Assembly: GCA_013398295.1 (NCBI GenBank)
Contig: VZSF01001383.1
Coordinates: 124,001 to 188,000 of the forward strand
DNA: 64,000 nt
DNA from: Chionis minor
Taxonomy: Eukaryota; Chordata; Aves; Charadriiformes; Chionididae
Reading direction: 5' to 3'
Shown: piece by piece, positions 1-10,058 of the stretch
Layout of the letters: each line of letters opens with the position of its first letter
How positions within the stretch are numbered: position 1 is the first letter of the stretch
Notes under the pieces: generated by a model
Seen by the model: the letters and a program-made list of their open reading frames with translations, nothing else
Databases searched by the model: none
What the model was told of the DNA's origin: nothing
Made by a program: the position numbers and the translations under genes

Positions 1-14
1 TGATAAACTCAAGA

Positions 15-88
15 ATCCAATGAAGATCTGCTGGGGGCTGGAGCACGTAATGTATGAAGAGAGTTTAAGGGAAGTGGGCTTGTTGGAC
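15..88 (+). mobile_element. Decayed CR1 LINE fragment (ORF2 C-terminal part)
   Basis: Bases 38-85 translate in one frame to LEHVMYEESLREVGLL. This matches the CR1 ORF2 segment that reads [17 protein letters not shown] in the better CR1 copy of this window (near 39283-39330) and GLEHFCY followed by RELGLFSLEKRR in the copy at 1.3-2.2 kb. The nucleotide context before it (ccaatgaagatct, then gggggctggagcac) also resembles CR1. Similarity fades after about base 88, so this is an old remnant or the 3' side has been deleted. The element may extend left beyond the window. It encodes nothing functional. Confidence 0.6.
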
Positions 89-1318
89 CGGTAGTTGTTC
101 CTCATTTGCTTGAATACAAGATGGTACTGAATCAAATTAGTCCAAAATAAATAAAATGAAGTAGTTTTTCAGACAACATATCATTATGCCATAAAGATTC
201 CTGTCCCACAGTGTTGTGGATATTGTCTATATCGCTTCAAAAAATGATTGGAAGAAAATAAGAAAGAAAACTCTAACAAGGCCATTAAACAGAAAGATGC
301 ACTTTCTGTCTCAGAAAGAAAACCTGACTTTCAAATTACTGTAGACTGAAAGAATCCTGAGAAAGTATTCCTATATACTAGTTGAATCTTTCCACTCTTC
401 CACAAGTATCCAATGTCGGGTATCATCAGGAACTAAGCTAGATGGACCTTTAATCTGATATTGTACAATTGTTTCTATGTGTTGTATCTTTCATAACCAC
501 AATGACAGATGAAGGAGAAGAGGGGTTACAAGATCATTGCCAGTGGAAAGATAAACAACTCATGCATTTACACTCTGCTCCATTATAGAAGAGTGAAAAC
601 TTTGATCAGTTTGAGCAAAAGCAAAGAGAAGAAAGATTCCCCTTGAATCAAACAAGCAGCTGAAAAGACAAGTATGTGGGTGAGCTCTGAAAACTGGAGT
701 TGTTTATTGAAGCACATCATTACAACATACATAGTGCTGACTGCTGACATACCCCTGCTGGGCTGGAATAGGAAATTTGGTTTTCCATTCTCCCACTGCA
801 GAGATGTGTCGCTGTTCTGCGTCAATATTCTCATGTTTGAACCAACTCGGTTGGGGGCTAATAAAAAACAAAGGGCTGATAATCAGTGTTCTTAAAATGC
901 AATGAATTAGAGAAAGACAAACTGGACAGAAACAGTTGGAGGTTCTTTGTGTCGTTCTTGGCTAAGAATTTGATTATCCAGCCAAAATATGAAAGGAAAA
1001 AAAATATTTTCCTGACAATGTTAAACTATTTAAGAGTATCTAGAGACCAAATACTAGACATAGTTAAGAAAATAACGGAACACTGATTAAGTTCAGGTGG
1101 ACTACTCAGAAACTTAGAGCCAGAGCCAGAATATTCCATTAAAATTTATAATTCTTATATAAATCTTTTTTCCACATTTTAATTTACATTTAAGTATAGT
1201 TTAGTAAAAGAATTCAGAAATGTGGTGAATTATAATGCTGCACAGATTCTATAATGTCTTTATGCTCAGCAGGAAACAAGGAATTTGCAAAAGAATTACT
1301 GGCACTTATACAAGATAA
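89..1318. other. Unique AT-rich sequence, no gene seen
   Basis: Open frames at 583-834 (minus), 674-895 (plus) and 886-1086 (plus) are short, overlap each other on opposite strands and resemble no family I know. I see no repeat, RNA gene or promoter-like GC-rich patch. The bases from 89 to about 170 may be the degraded continuation of the CR1 scrap, but I cannot show it. Confidence 0.6.
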
Positions 1319-2200
1319 TTATAGAATTATAGAATAGTTTGGGTTCAAAGGGACCTTAAAAGGTCATCTAGTCCAACTTCCCCCTGCAATGAGCAGGGAC
1401 ATCTTCAACTAGATCAGGTTGCTCAGAGACCCAACCAATCTGACCTTGAATGTTTCCAGGGATGGGGCATCTACCACCTCTCTGGGCAACCTGTGCCAGT
1501 CTCTCACCATCCTAATTGTAAAAAATTTCTTCCTTATATCTAGTCTAAATCTATCCTCTTTTAGTTTAAAACCATTGCTCCTTGTCCTATCGCAACAGGC
1601 CCAGATGAAAAGTTTGTCCTCGTCTTTCTTATAGAAGCTCTTTAATGACTGAAAGGCCACAATAAGGTCTCCCCAGGACCTTCTCTTCTCCAGGCTGAAC
1701 AACCCCAACTCTCTTCAGTCCTAATAGCAGAAGTGTTCCAGCCCTCTGATCATTTTTATGGCTCTCCTCTGGACCTGCTCCAACAGGTCTTTCCTGTACT
1801 CAAGGCTCCAGAGCTGGAGGCAGTACTCCAGGTGGGGTCTCACTAGGGCAGAGCAGAGGGGCAGAATCACCTCCCTCAACCTTCTGATCATGCTTCTTTT
1901 GATGTAGCCCAGGATACCTTTTGGCTTTCTGGACAGTAAGGACACACTGCTGGCTAATGTCCAGCCTTTCATCCAACAATACCCATCCCAAGTCCTTGTT
2001 GGCAGGGCTGCTTTCAATCCCTTAATTTCTGCCTCGTATTGATACCATGGATTGCCCCAACCCAGGGACAGAACCTTGCCCTTGGCCTTGTTGAACCTCA
2101 TGAGGTTGTCCAGGTCCCTCTGAAAGGCATCCCGTCCCTCAGGCATGCCAACCACATCACTCAGCTTGGTGTTGTGCGCATACTTGCTGAGGGTCTTGCT
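1319..2200 (-). mobile_element. CR1 LINE, 5'-truncated, minus strand (ORF2 pseudogene and 3' end)
   Basis: CR1 is the dominant non-LTR retrotransposon of birds and reptiles; its ORF2 encodes an endonuclease and a reverse transcriptase. Read on the minus strand, the copy starts inside the reverse transcriptase at about 2200 and runs to the 3' terminus at 1319-1335, where two ATTCTATA-like units stand in for the ATTCTATG repeats usual for CR1. Visible protein landmarks are TKLSDVVGMPEGRD, then LVRPHLEYC, then GLEHFCY, then GLFSLEKRRSWGDLI, then GRFRLDIRKKFFTIRMV and a C-terminus LVGSLSNLI that stops at 1409-1411. Two in-frame stops at 1715-1723 split the frame into blocks of about 144 and 99 codons. 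The catalytic tetrad, expected as YADD or FADD, reads YAHN at 2171-2182, so the enzyme is dead. The 3' UTR is about 90 bp. The part from 1411 onward lies inside the duplicated unit. Confidence 0.92.
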
Positions 2201-3556
2201 CTTGCTTGAGAGAGGATAAATCCTAACACTTTGGGAAAAAGACTAATATACATTACATGGGCATGTGCAATAGTATCTCCCATTGTTTTTCCAAATCCAA
2301 ATCAACTCCATTTACAAGGACATTGCTTTCTCATGCATAATGAAGAGAAACCAGGGAGTTGTTACTTAAGTTGAAGGATATTGTTAGATTACTATTATGT
2401 TACTATTATTATTGTATACTGATATCAATACAAGCAGTGTGCTATATAATTGTAAGAATAAAATTAAGCAATATAATAATAAAATAATAAAATAATAAGC
2501 AAGAAATAATAAAATTATTTCCTGAGTTCACTTATTTATATATATTATTATCATTATTATTACAAACAGTATACTGACATTTATCTAAAAAGCAAATGCT
2601 ATTTATTTCCCATTAGAGATCAAAATAACTTTTTTATAAAAAACAAAACCTTTTTAAAGATAGATCAAAGAACTTGCTGCTGGCTCATGAATTTGATTAA
2701 TTTTTCTATAATCATTTAAATTTTAATGCTGATTTTGGTTATGCTCATATAGAACAGAGATAATTAACAGAATTCTGCCAACTCTTCACCATGTTTAATG
2801 ACTTGCATGCTTTTTCTGCTCCATACTCTCTTTTCTTTCCAGCTTAGGAGTTACTGTATGTATTTCTTTGTATTCAAAACAAGTTCCAATTCTGATTAAA
2901 GCTTTGGGCAATTGCTTAAAATCATCCACCACCAGCTGAATGAGGTCTTATAAAACATTTCTTTAGCACTGCTTTGCTGATGACCTTACTGAATTTTCTC
3001 TAACGAGTCAAATAACATGCAAACCTCTGTCTCTAGCCTTGGCAATTTGTTAATGCCATCTCCACTTCTAATTCTGTTCTGCATGAAATCAAGGATGAAA
3101 AAAGCCCCTTCCTGGAGACAGTGCAACTCTGCTGGTATAACTGTACATACCACATCTCCAGCTCCCTCCATTCTCCTTCTCCTGTAAAAGAACTAACTGG
3201 GTTACTGTTGAAGTTGCCTTTACCAGACATTGTCAGTCAACACAGCCAACAAGAATGAGAAGAAAAAGAGTGGGCAAAGACAGTCTGAAAGTCCTCAGTT
3301 GCTTAAATAACTCTTAACCACATTCACTGTAACTACCTCCTACCCAGTAGCACTTTCCCACTCTTCTTCAACAGTGCCTTCCACCCTTCCTTCAATGAAC
3401 AATGCTCTCCAATTGCATGTAATTTTATTTATATGAGATGCCACCTGCGAGGCAACAGCAGATCAGTGAACTCTGCAAAACCATTAAAAAAATAAATCAA
3501 TTTTTTCAATGGATCTCAATTAGTAGAATCTGAAGCCTACCTGGCATTTGACAAGA
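1411..3556. repeat. Duplicated 2,146-bp unit, copy 1
   Basis: This block reappears at a constant offset of 2,147 bases as 3558-5703. It starts inside the CR1 3' end and finishes in unique sequence at gacaaga. The only difference I noticed is C at 3060 versus T at 5207. Matching positions at both ends show no net length difference. The unit holds most of a CR1 (1411-2200) and about 1.36 kb of unique sequence. Confidence 0.97.
2201..3556. other. Unique part of duplicated unit, with AT-rich low-complexity stretch
   Basis: No gene is recognised. About 2380-2580 is low-complexity, built of ATT, AATA and TATAT runs. Short minus-strand frames at 2986-3171 and 3033-3230 overlap in different frames and are not convincing as exons. 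The pyrimidine-rich stretch at about 2824-2842 resembles a splice acceptor, but there is no supporting coding signal. Confidence 0.6.
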
Positions 3557-3557
3557 N
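3557..3557. other. Single N: assembly gap or forced join
   Basis: This is the only ambiguous base I noticed in the window. It sits exactly between the end of duplicate copy 1 (gacaaga) and the start of copy 2 (agatcagg). That placement is what an unmerged contig overlap looks like after scaffolding. Confidence 0.95.
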
Positions 3558-4347
3558 AGATCAGGTTGCTCAGAGACCCAACCAATCTGACCTTGAATGT
3601 TTCCAGGGATGGGGCATCTACCACCTCTCTGGGCAACCTGTGCCAGTCTCTCACCATCCTAATTGTAAAAAATTTCTTCCTTATATCTAGTCTAAATCTA
3701 TCCTCTTTTAGTTTAAAACCATTGCTCCTTGTCCTATCGCAACAGGCCCAGATGAAAAGTTTGTCCTCGTCTTTCTTATAGAAGCTCTTTAATGACTGAA
3801 AGGCCACAATAAGGTCTCCCCAGGACCTTCTCTTCTCCAGGCTGAACAACCCCAACTCTCTTCAGTCCTAATAGCAGAAGTGTTCCAGCCCTCTGATCAT
3901 TTTTATGGCTCTCCTCTGGACCTGCTCCAACAGGTCTTTCCTGTACTCAAGGCTCCAGAGCTGGAGGCAGTACTCCAGGTGGGGTCTCACTAGGGCAGAG
4001 CAGAGGGGCAGAATCACCTCCCTCAACCTTCTGATCATGCTTCTTTTGATGTAGCCCAGGATACCTTTTGGCTTTCTGGACAGTAAGGACACACTGCTGG
4101 CTAATGTCCAGCCTTTCATCCAACAATACCCATCCCAAGTCCTTGTTGGCAGGGCTGCTTTCAATCCCTTAATTTCTGCCTCGTATTGATACCATGGATT
4201 GCCCCAACCCAGGGACAGAACCTTGCCCTTGGCCTTGTTGAACCTCATGAGGTTGTCCAGGTCCCTCTGAAAGGCATCCCGTCCCTCAGGCATGCCAACC
4301 ACATCACTCAGCTTGGTGTTGTGCGCATACTTGCTGAGGGTCTTGCT
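3558..4347 (-). mobile_element. CR1 LINE, second copy from the duplication, lacking its 3' terminus
   Basis: Same sequence as the CR1 at 1411-2200, including YAHN in place of the catalytic YADD (4318-4329) and the two in-frame stops near 3862-3870. It is cut at its 3' end by the N at 3557, so it has neither the natural 3' UTR nor the octamer repeats. It should not be counted as an independent insertion. Confidence 0.9.
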
Positions 4348-5703
4348 CTTGCTTGAGAGAGGATAAATCCTAACACTTTGGGAAAAAGACTAATATACAT
4401 TACATGGGCATGTGCAATAGTATCTCCCATTGTTTTTCCAAATCCAAATCAACTCCATTTACAAGGACATTGCTTTCTCATGCATAATGAAGAGAAACCA
4501 GGGAGTTGTTACTTAAGTTGAAGGATATTGTTAGATTACTATTATGTTACTATTATTATTGTATACTGATATCAATACAAGCAGTGTGCTATATAATTGT
4601 AAGAATAAAATTAAGCAATATAATAATAAAATAATAAAATAATAAGCAAGAAATAATAAAATTATTTCCTGAGTTCACTTATTTATATATATTATTATCA
4701 TTATTATTACAAACAGTATACTGACATTTATCTAAAAAGCAAATGCTATTTATTTCCCATTAGAGATCAAAATAACTTTTTTATAAAAAACAAAACCTTT
4801 TTAAAGATAGATCAAAGAACTTGCTGCTGGCTCATGAATTTGATTAATTTTTCTATAATCATTTAAATTTTAATGCTGATTTTGGTTATGCTCATATAGA
4901 ACAGAGATAATTAACAGAATTCTGCCAACTCTTCACCATGTTTAATGACTTGCATGCTTTTTCTGCTCCATACTCTCTTTTCTTTCCAGCTTAGGAGTTA
5001 CTGTATGTATTTCTTTGTATTCAAAACAAGTTCCAATTCTGATTAAAGCTTTGGGCAATTGCTTAAAATCATCCACCACCAGCTGAATGAGGTCTTATAA
5101 AACATTTCTTTAGCACTGCTTTGCTGATGACCTTACTGAATTTTCTCTAACGAGTCAAATAACATGCAAACCTCTGTCTCTAGCCTTGGCAATTTGTTAA
5201 TGCCATTTCCACTTCTAATTCTGTTCTGCATGAAATCAAGGATGAAAAAAGCCCCTTCCTGGAGACAGTGCAACTCTGCTGGTATAACTGTACATACCAC
5301 ATCTCCAGCTCCCTCCATTCTCCTTCTCCTGTAAAAGAACTAACTGGGTTACTGTTGAAGTTGCCTTTACCAGACATTGTCAGTCAACACAGCCAACAAG
5401 AATGAGAAGAAAAAGAGTGGGCAAAGACAGTCTGAAAGTCCTCAGTTGCTTAAATAACTCTTAACCACATTCACTGTAACTACCTCCTACCCAGTAGCAC
5501 TTTCCCACTCTTCTTCAACAGTGCCTTCCACCCTTCCTTCAATGAACAATGCTCTCCAATTGCATGTAATTTTATTTATATGAGATGCCACCTGCGAGGC
5601 AACAGCAGATCAGTGAACTCTGCAAAACCATTAAAAAAATAAATCAATTTTTTCAATGGATCTCAATTAGTAGAATCTGAAGCCTACCTGGCATTTGACA
5701 AGA
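4348..5703. other. Unique part of duplicated unit, copy 2
   Basis: Repeats 2201-3556. The AT-rich low-complexity stretch lies at about 4527-4727. No gene is seen. Confidence 0.6.
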
Positions 5704-6119
5704 CTGCAACATGAATCATCAACAGAATAATCAAAAAACAGTTACAATCTAAGGCCAACATTTTTAGACTAGATAACGATGGTCAGTATTGCTTTAGGCT
5801 TTGTAATTTTTTACTTAGGTACCTGCATGTGGACTTCAGACTCAAAATTTTAAGCACCTGTTTTTAAAAATCTTGGCCTAAAAGCAATTTCATATTTGCA
5901 ACTTGCTGTTCACTAACACTGATCTGTTTCCTCAGTTTGAAATTTTTAGTTGACGTGTTTGACATCCCATCCAATTAGAATATAACCCAATAGAAAAGCT
6001 CAGTACTTGACTGGTTGGAAAATTATATGGAATAATGTACCAAAGCAGTGATTTTGGAACTGTCAGACCTGATCGGAACAAAAACCAAATATATATTAAA
6101 ACAGGATATAACCTTTTGG

Positions 6120-6139
6120 AAAAAAAAAAAAAAAAAAAC
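6120..6139 (+). repeat. Poly-A tract, 20 bases
   Basis: Uninterrupted run of 20 A. The preceding sequence does not resemble a gene I know, and no target-site duplication was recognised, so I do not call a processed pseudogene. Confidence 0.95.
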
Positions 6140-8301
6140 AACTAAACAAAACAACCCATATTTATTGTCAAAAAAATGCTTATTTATTTTGGTTTTACTT
6201 GTGCTTGATGCACAAATGAGCACATTTTTTTCCAGTGTGAATGGAAAAGATGGGAAACCTACTAATCTGGCTGTTAGACCTCTAGACCTATAATCTTATT
6301 CACAATGGGTGGGAATCTAAGTGGTAGGTAGGACTGCTTATCATCTAAAAATCCTGGAACAATTGCGACTAGATATGCACAGAAAAGCTAAAGTTTTTAC
6401 ACTATGAATATGCTTATTTTATAACCTATGCAATGTTAAGTCGATCTGTATGTGTGCAGTGTAATGTGTTGGGACTTACCTTCACCTGAGCAGTCAACAT
6501 GCTGTACTGGGGATGGCTTTCTAAGCCTTATCAGTTTCATAAATTCAGAAGTAAAGCAAGGCATGGCAAAACAGCCTGTATTGCTGTTAGAGCTGCTGGG
6601 TTAAGCAAACTTGACATTTAAAAAAGGAAGAGAGAATGCTCCAAACAGTGACATTCACACCTGGACATAAAGCACCTCTGAAGGACAGGTTTTGGGTTAA
6701 TTCATCTGGCACAGGAGTTGTTCCTTCTTTGATTTTGAATCCAGTGACAAGACATAGCTTTCTTTAAATTCCCAGCTCCCACACAGAAATTATGTTGGTC
6801 GCAGTGGTCACATGGAATCTTCACAAAATCACTTATCAATGTAATAGCATCATAATACTTAATTCTCACAAATTACCTGTAATTGCAGACATTCTTCTAG
6901 TTATTGTCTTTTCAAAAAGTTGCTGATTGCTCCTCTTAGGAAAATGACTGTTCTTAAGATAGGTATACCTAAAAATGCCCAAATCACTAGTTGCTAGAAA
7001 AACACAGCTCAGACATCCAAAAAAGGGGAGAGGGATGAAAATCAAGAGCAGCCAAAGATATTTTCCAACACCAGTGAAAAAGGAAGCTTAAAATAATAAA
7101 GCTTATTTTAGAAGTTCTGTGTGGTGCAATGCTTCATCTACAGTGAACACTGAGGAAAATATAGCATATAATAGGAAATCAAACTACTATAAAGTTAAAG
7201 ATGAGCAATTCTCTGAATGGTCTTCCATTAAGATTATTTGTTTCATACATTAATAGTAAGATACAGTGGGTTTTGTTTTACTTTTATGGGCTATTATTTT
7301 TTCAGGTTTCAGAATTACATGGACAAGATGAAAAAATAAATTAAAAAAAGATCATTTCTCATTCTTTTTGACAGAAAAAGAGATAAAATGGAGAACACAT
7401 TTCTTGGTAGATGTAAGGAAGAAACTGTAGTTCAGGATTTCTGCCAAGTTTTTTGTTTGTTTTTTTTTTTTAAATAAAATCTTTAGCAGCTATATGCATT
7501 TAATACAAAATACATAATTTCTCCACAGCCTAATGTGAAATGTATATTTCTGATAGTAGTTTCTTTCTACCTAAGCAGGCATGAGTTAATTCATTACTAG
7601 TCTAGTGTAAGGACACCCACTGGATCAGATTTGCCCAGGGCTGTGCTACACAGTGTTTCACTGGTTCCCCCTGCCCAGGCTAAATGTTCCTGGCGTTTCA
7701 GCTTTGTTCCATTCTTGGTCTCACTAGAAAAGAAATTGGCAGTGATGACAGATTATGCCAACTTTAATCTTCTGGTTTGTTACTAGCAATGCTTTTTATC
7801 CTTCCTATTTTTTTTTTAAGAATCTAAAAGTATCAATATCATTGAAACAGTAGGCATTGACTGGTGGTGCCCAGTACTTAGATGAAAAGAGGATTTAAAT
7901 CTTTCAGCCCATCAATCATGTATTATTCACAGCCTTGAAAAAAAGAAAAGGAAAAATGAATGATGGTGTAAGTCCCACTGAATTTCACCACTAAGAGATT
8001 TCATCACTTTCACATTGAAAGCATCGCTACTTTTAAGGAAAACTTGCAAAGAATAAAGATGTTCATCTCCAGCAGTGTTAAAAGTAAATTGCAGCTGTGA
8101 ACCAAATTATCCTGGTCAGAGTGATTGACCTTGGGACTGTAATGAGAACTTGAGTGACGGGTTGGACACAGTAGTCTGGGTCTTACCGTAAACCCGAAAC
8201 CCTTTCAAAATTCCTCTTCCTGCTCCTTTAGTACAGGAGTGTTTAATTCCTCCTGCTGATATGCTCAAAACCTTCAGTTGCCTTGAAGGTAAATATAGCC
8301 T

Positions 8302-8311
8302 GGGGGGGGGG
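8302..8311 (+). repeat. G10 homopolymer
   Basis: Ten consecutive G in an otherwise AT-rich region. It is length-unstable and prone to sequencing error. Confidence 0.95.
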
Positions 8312-9778
8312 CCTGTAATAAGATTAGGATCAAACGAAAAGCTTAAATTGCCATCTTGTTGTGAAGTTTAAACTCATGCTTGCAATATGCAAGTTGTAAG
8401 CCTTCATCTAAGCCTTGTGGCAGTGACTAACACAATCTATTGATTTTTAAGAAGAATCAATAATCCTGAAAAATGTGATTTCACTTCTGGATGCTGATAG
8501 GATACAGATAAAACTTAAAAATAAAATCACAGTAATGAAGAAGTACTGAATTTAATAAATTCCACCCCTGTGCACTATTCACTGACATCCAAAGAGATAG
8601 AGGATTTCTGCGTGTTACAGTGCAATAGTCAAAATAGAGGTACTAGAGGCAAAGTTAAAGTAGAATAGTGGCATAGAACTGCTTTAAAAATCAAGCAACC
8701 AGTACTGGGAGAAAAAGTATAGGCCACACCTGCAGTTCCTAATCATGGTTGCTAAGTACCAGGTGTTGATTATTGCTTCTTAAAATATGTGTAATGTGAT
8801 TTTTTATTTGCTTATGACACTATACTATCACTATATAATACCAGAGATGCTGTAGTTACCCGAGTCATCTCTTCTGCTACAAGATTGATCATCCACAGCT
8901 AGACTGAACGTGATAAAATGGCGCTGATCTCTAAGGGAGTATCCTCAGTGCAAGACAGAATTTACACAGCATTTATACTCACCGTCCCAAAAGAAAAATG
9001 CTAAGCTCAGCACACTCATAATTAATTGAAGAATTCACACCTATTCATTTCCACTTCGGTTTTGTTCTCTCTACAACACATCTAAGAAAATGGACAGTGA
9101 GATATACTAATGTTCTTCCCACCCTGTTTTGTATACTTGTGTTGAAACAAACACCACTAAATTTTTAATAATTTAGGATTTGATTCATCAGTATATCCCT
9201 GTCACGTGTCGGTAGAATTTAACTGAAATTGGTGGCACTTCTTTGACATAAATGTTGATCAATAAAGTGATGAACAAAGACTTTTAAACATTGTTTTCAA
9301 AAAGCACTCAGGCGATTCACACCACTAACTTTTTTATTTTTAATGTTGTTCTAGGAATACTTTTCTCATCTTCTGAAGTTGAAGGAGAAAGAAAACTCTT
9401 CAAGAGAACAAATCAGAATACCTAATTTGGGACTTCTGCCCTGAACCATTCTTTTGGTGGAGGCTATTTTTCGCCACTGGCCATAGATTTAATTTCTTCC
9501 CCTTAAAGTCAATCTTTTCAAATGAACCACTCTAGTATTACTGCTATTAAAATCAATAGAAGCTTTACACCATTATTGAATACTTTTCGAAATCATGCTT
9601 TTTATATCCAGATTTCTTCTTTTTCATGCATTCACAGAATCTCTTGAAAGTACATCATCTTCTGGTTATTTTCCTTAATACTTCTGCTTTTGCAGTTGTA
9701 CTGTAAGCTTTTTGTCCACTTGCAGTAGTTGCAGGGAGTGGCACCAGACCACAACTAATCCATCATGTCAGAGTGCAA

Positions 9779-9829
9779 ATACCTCTTTGATCAAAAGAGG
9801 TATCAAACAAGATCAGTCAGATCTTGTTT
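9779..9829. repeat. Two adjacent perfect hairpins (10-bp stems, 5-nt loops)
   Basis: Hairpin 1 has stem ATACCTCTTT (9779-9788), loop GATCA and stem AAAGAGGTAT (9794-9803). After a single C, hairpin 2 has stem AAACAAGATC (9805-9814), loop AGTCA and stem GATCTTGTTT (9820-9829). Both stems are perfect. The flanks do not extend the pairing. No known RNA or transposon terminus is recognised. Confidence 0.9.
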
Positions 9830-10025
9830 ACATAATACTGTCCTGACTGAGTGTAAAAGATGGACAATCTGTATGAGTTTAACTCATGCAAAACTATTGC
9901 AAACACTGTAGCCATCAACTAAATCAATTATCTCACTACATTTACATTTTATATGAAAGGATCCATTTCAGGAGCCTTAGTGAAGTTCTGTGGATCTGGG
10001 TGGTTATCATCATCATTATTCTCAC

Positions 10026-10058
<33 letters not shown>

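Larger units (their letters stand above)
3558..5703. repeat. Duplicated 2,146-bp unit, copy 2 (probable assembly artefact)
   Basis: Near-identical repeat of 1411-3556. It begins mid-CR1, lacking the last about 90 bp of the CR1 3' UTR, and at 5704 it continues into sequence (ctgcaac) that copy 1 never reaches. If the N is a failed join, this copy and copy 1 are the same locus sequenced once in each contig. The single C/T difference (3060/5207) could then be a heterozygous site or an error. Confidence 0.97.
5704..9778. other. Unique AT-rich sequence, no gene seen
   Basis: Contains a 20-base poly-A at 6120-6139, a T12 run at 7460-7471 and a G10 run at 8302-8311. An 8-bp-stem hairpin (TAAAATAA/TTATTTTA) lies near 7090-7112. 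The frame at 6048-6293 runs through the poly-A and is spurious. I recognise no transposon, exon or RNA gene here. Confidence 0.55.

Noticed and set aside
1419..1634. Plus-strand frames antisense to CR1 (also 3548-3781 and 58140-58328)
   Set aside because: These are shadows of the CR1 ORF2 C-terminus on the opposite strand and recur at every minus-strand CR1 copy.
3558..4347. A second independent CR1 insertion
   Set aside because: Same truncation point, same two stops and same YAHN change as the copy at 1.3-2.2 kb. It belongs to the duplicated unit.
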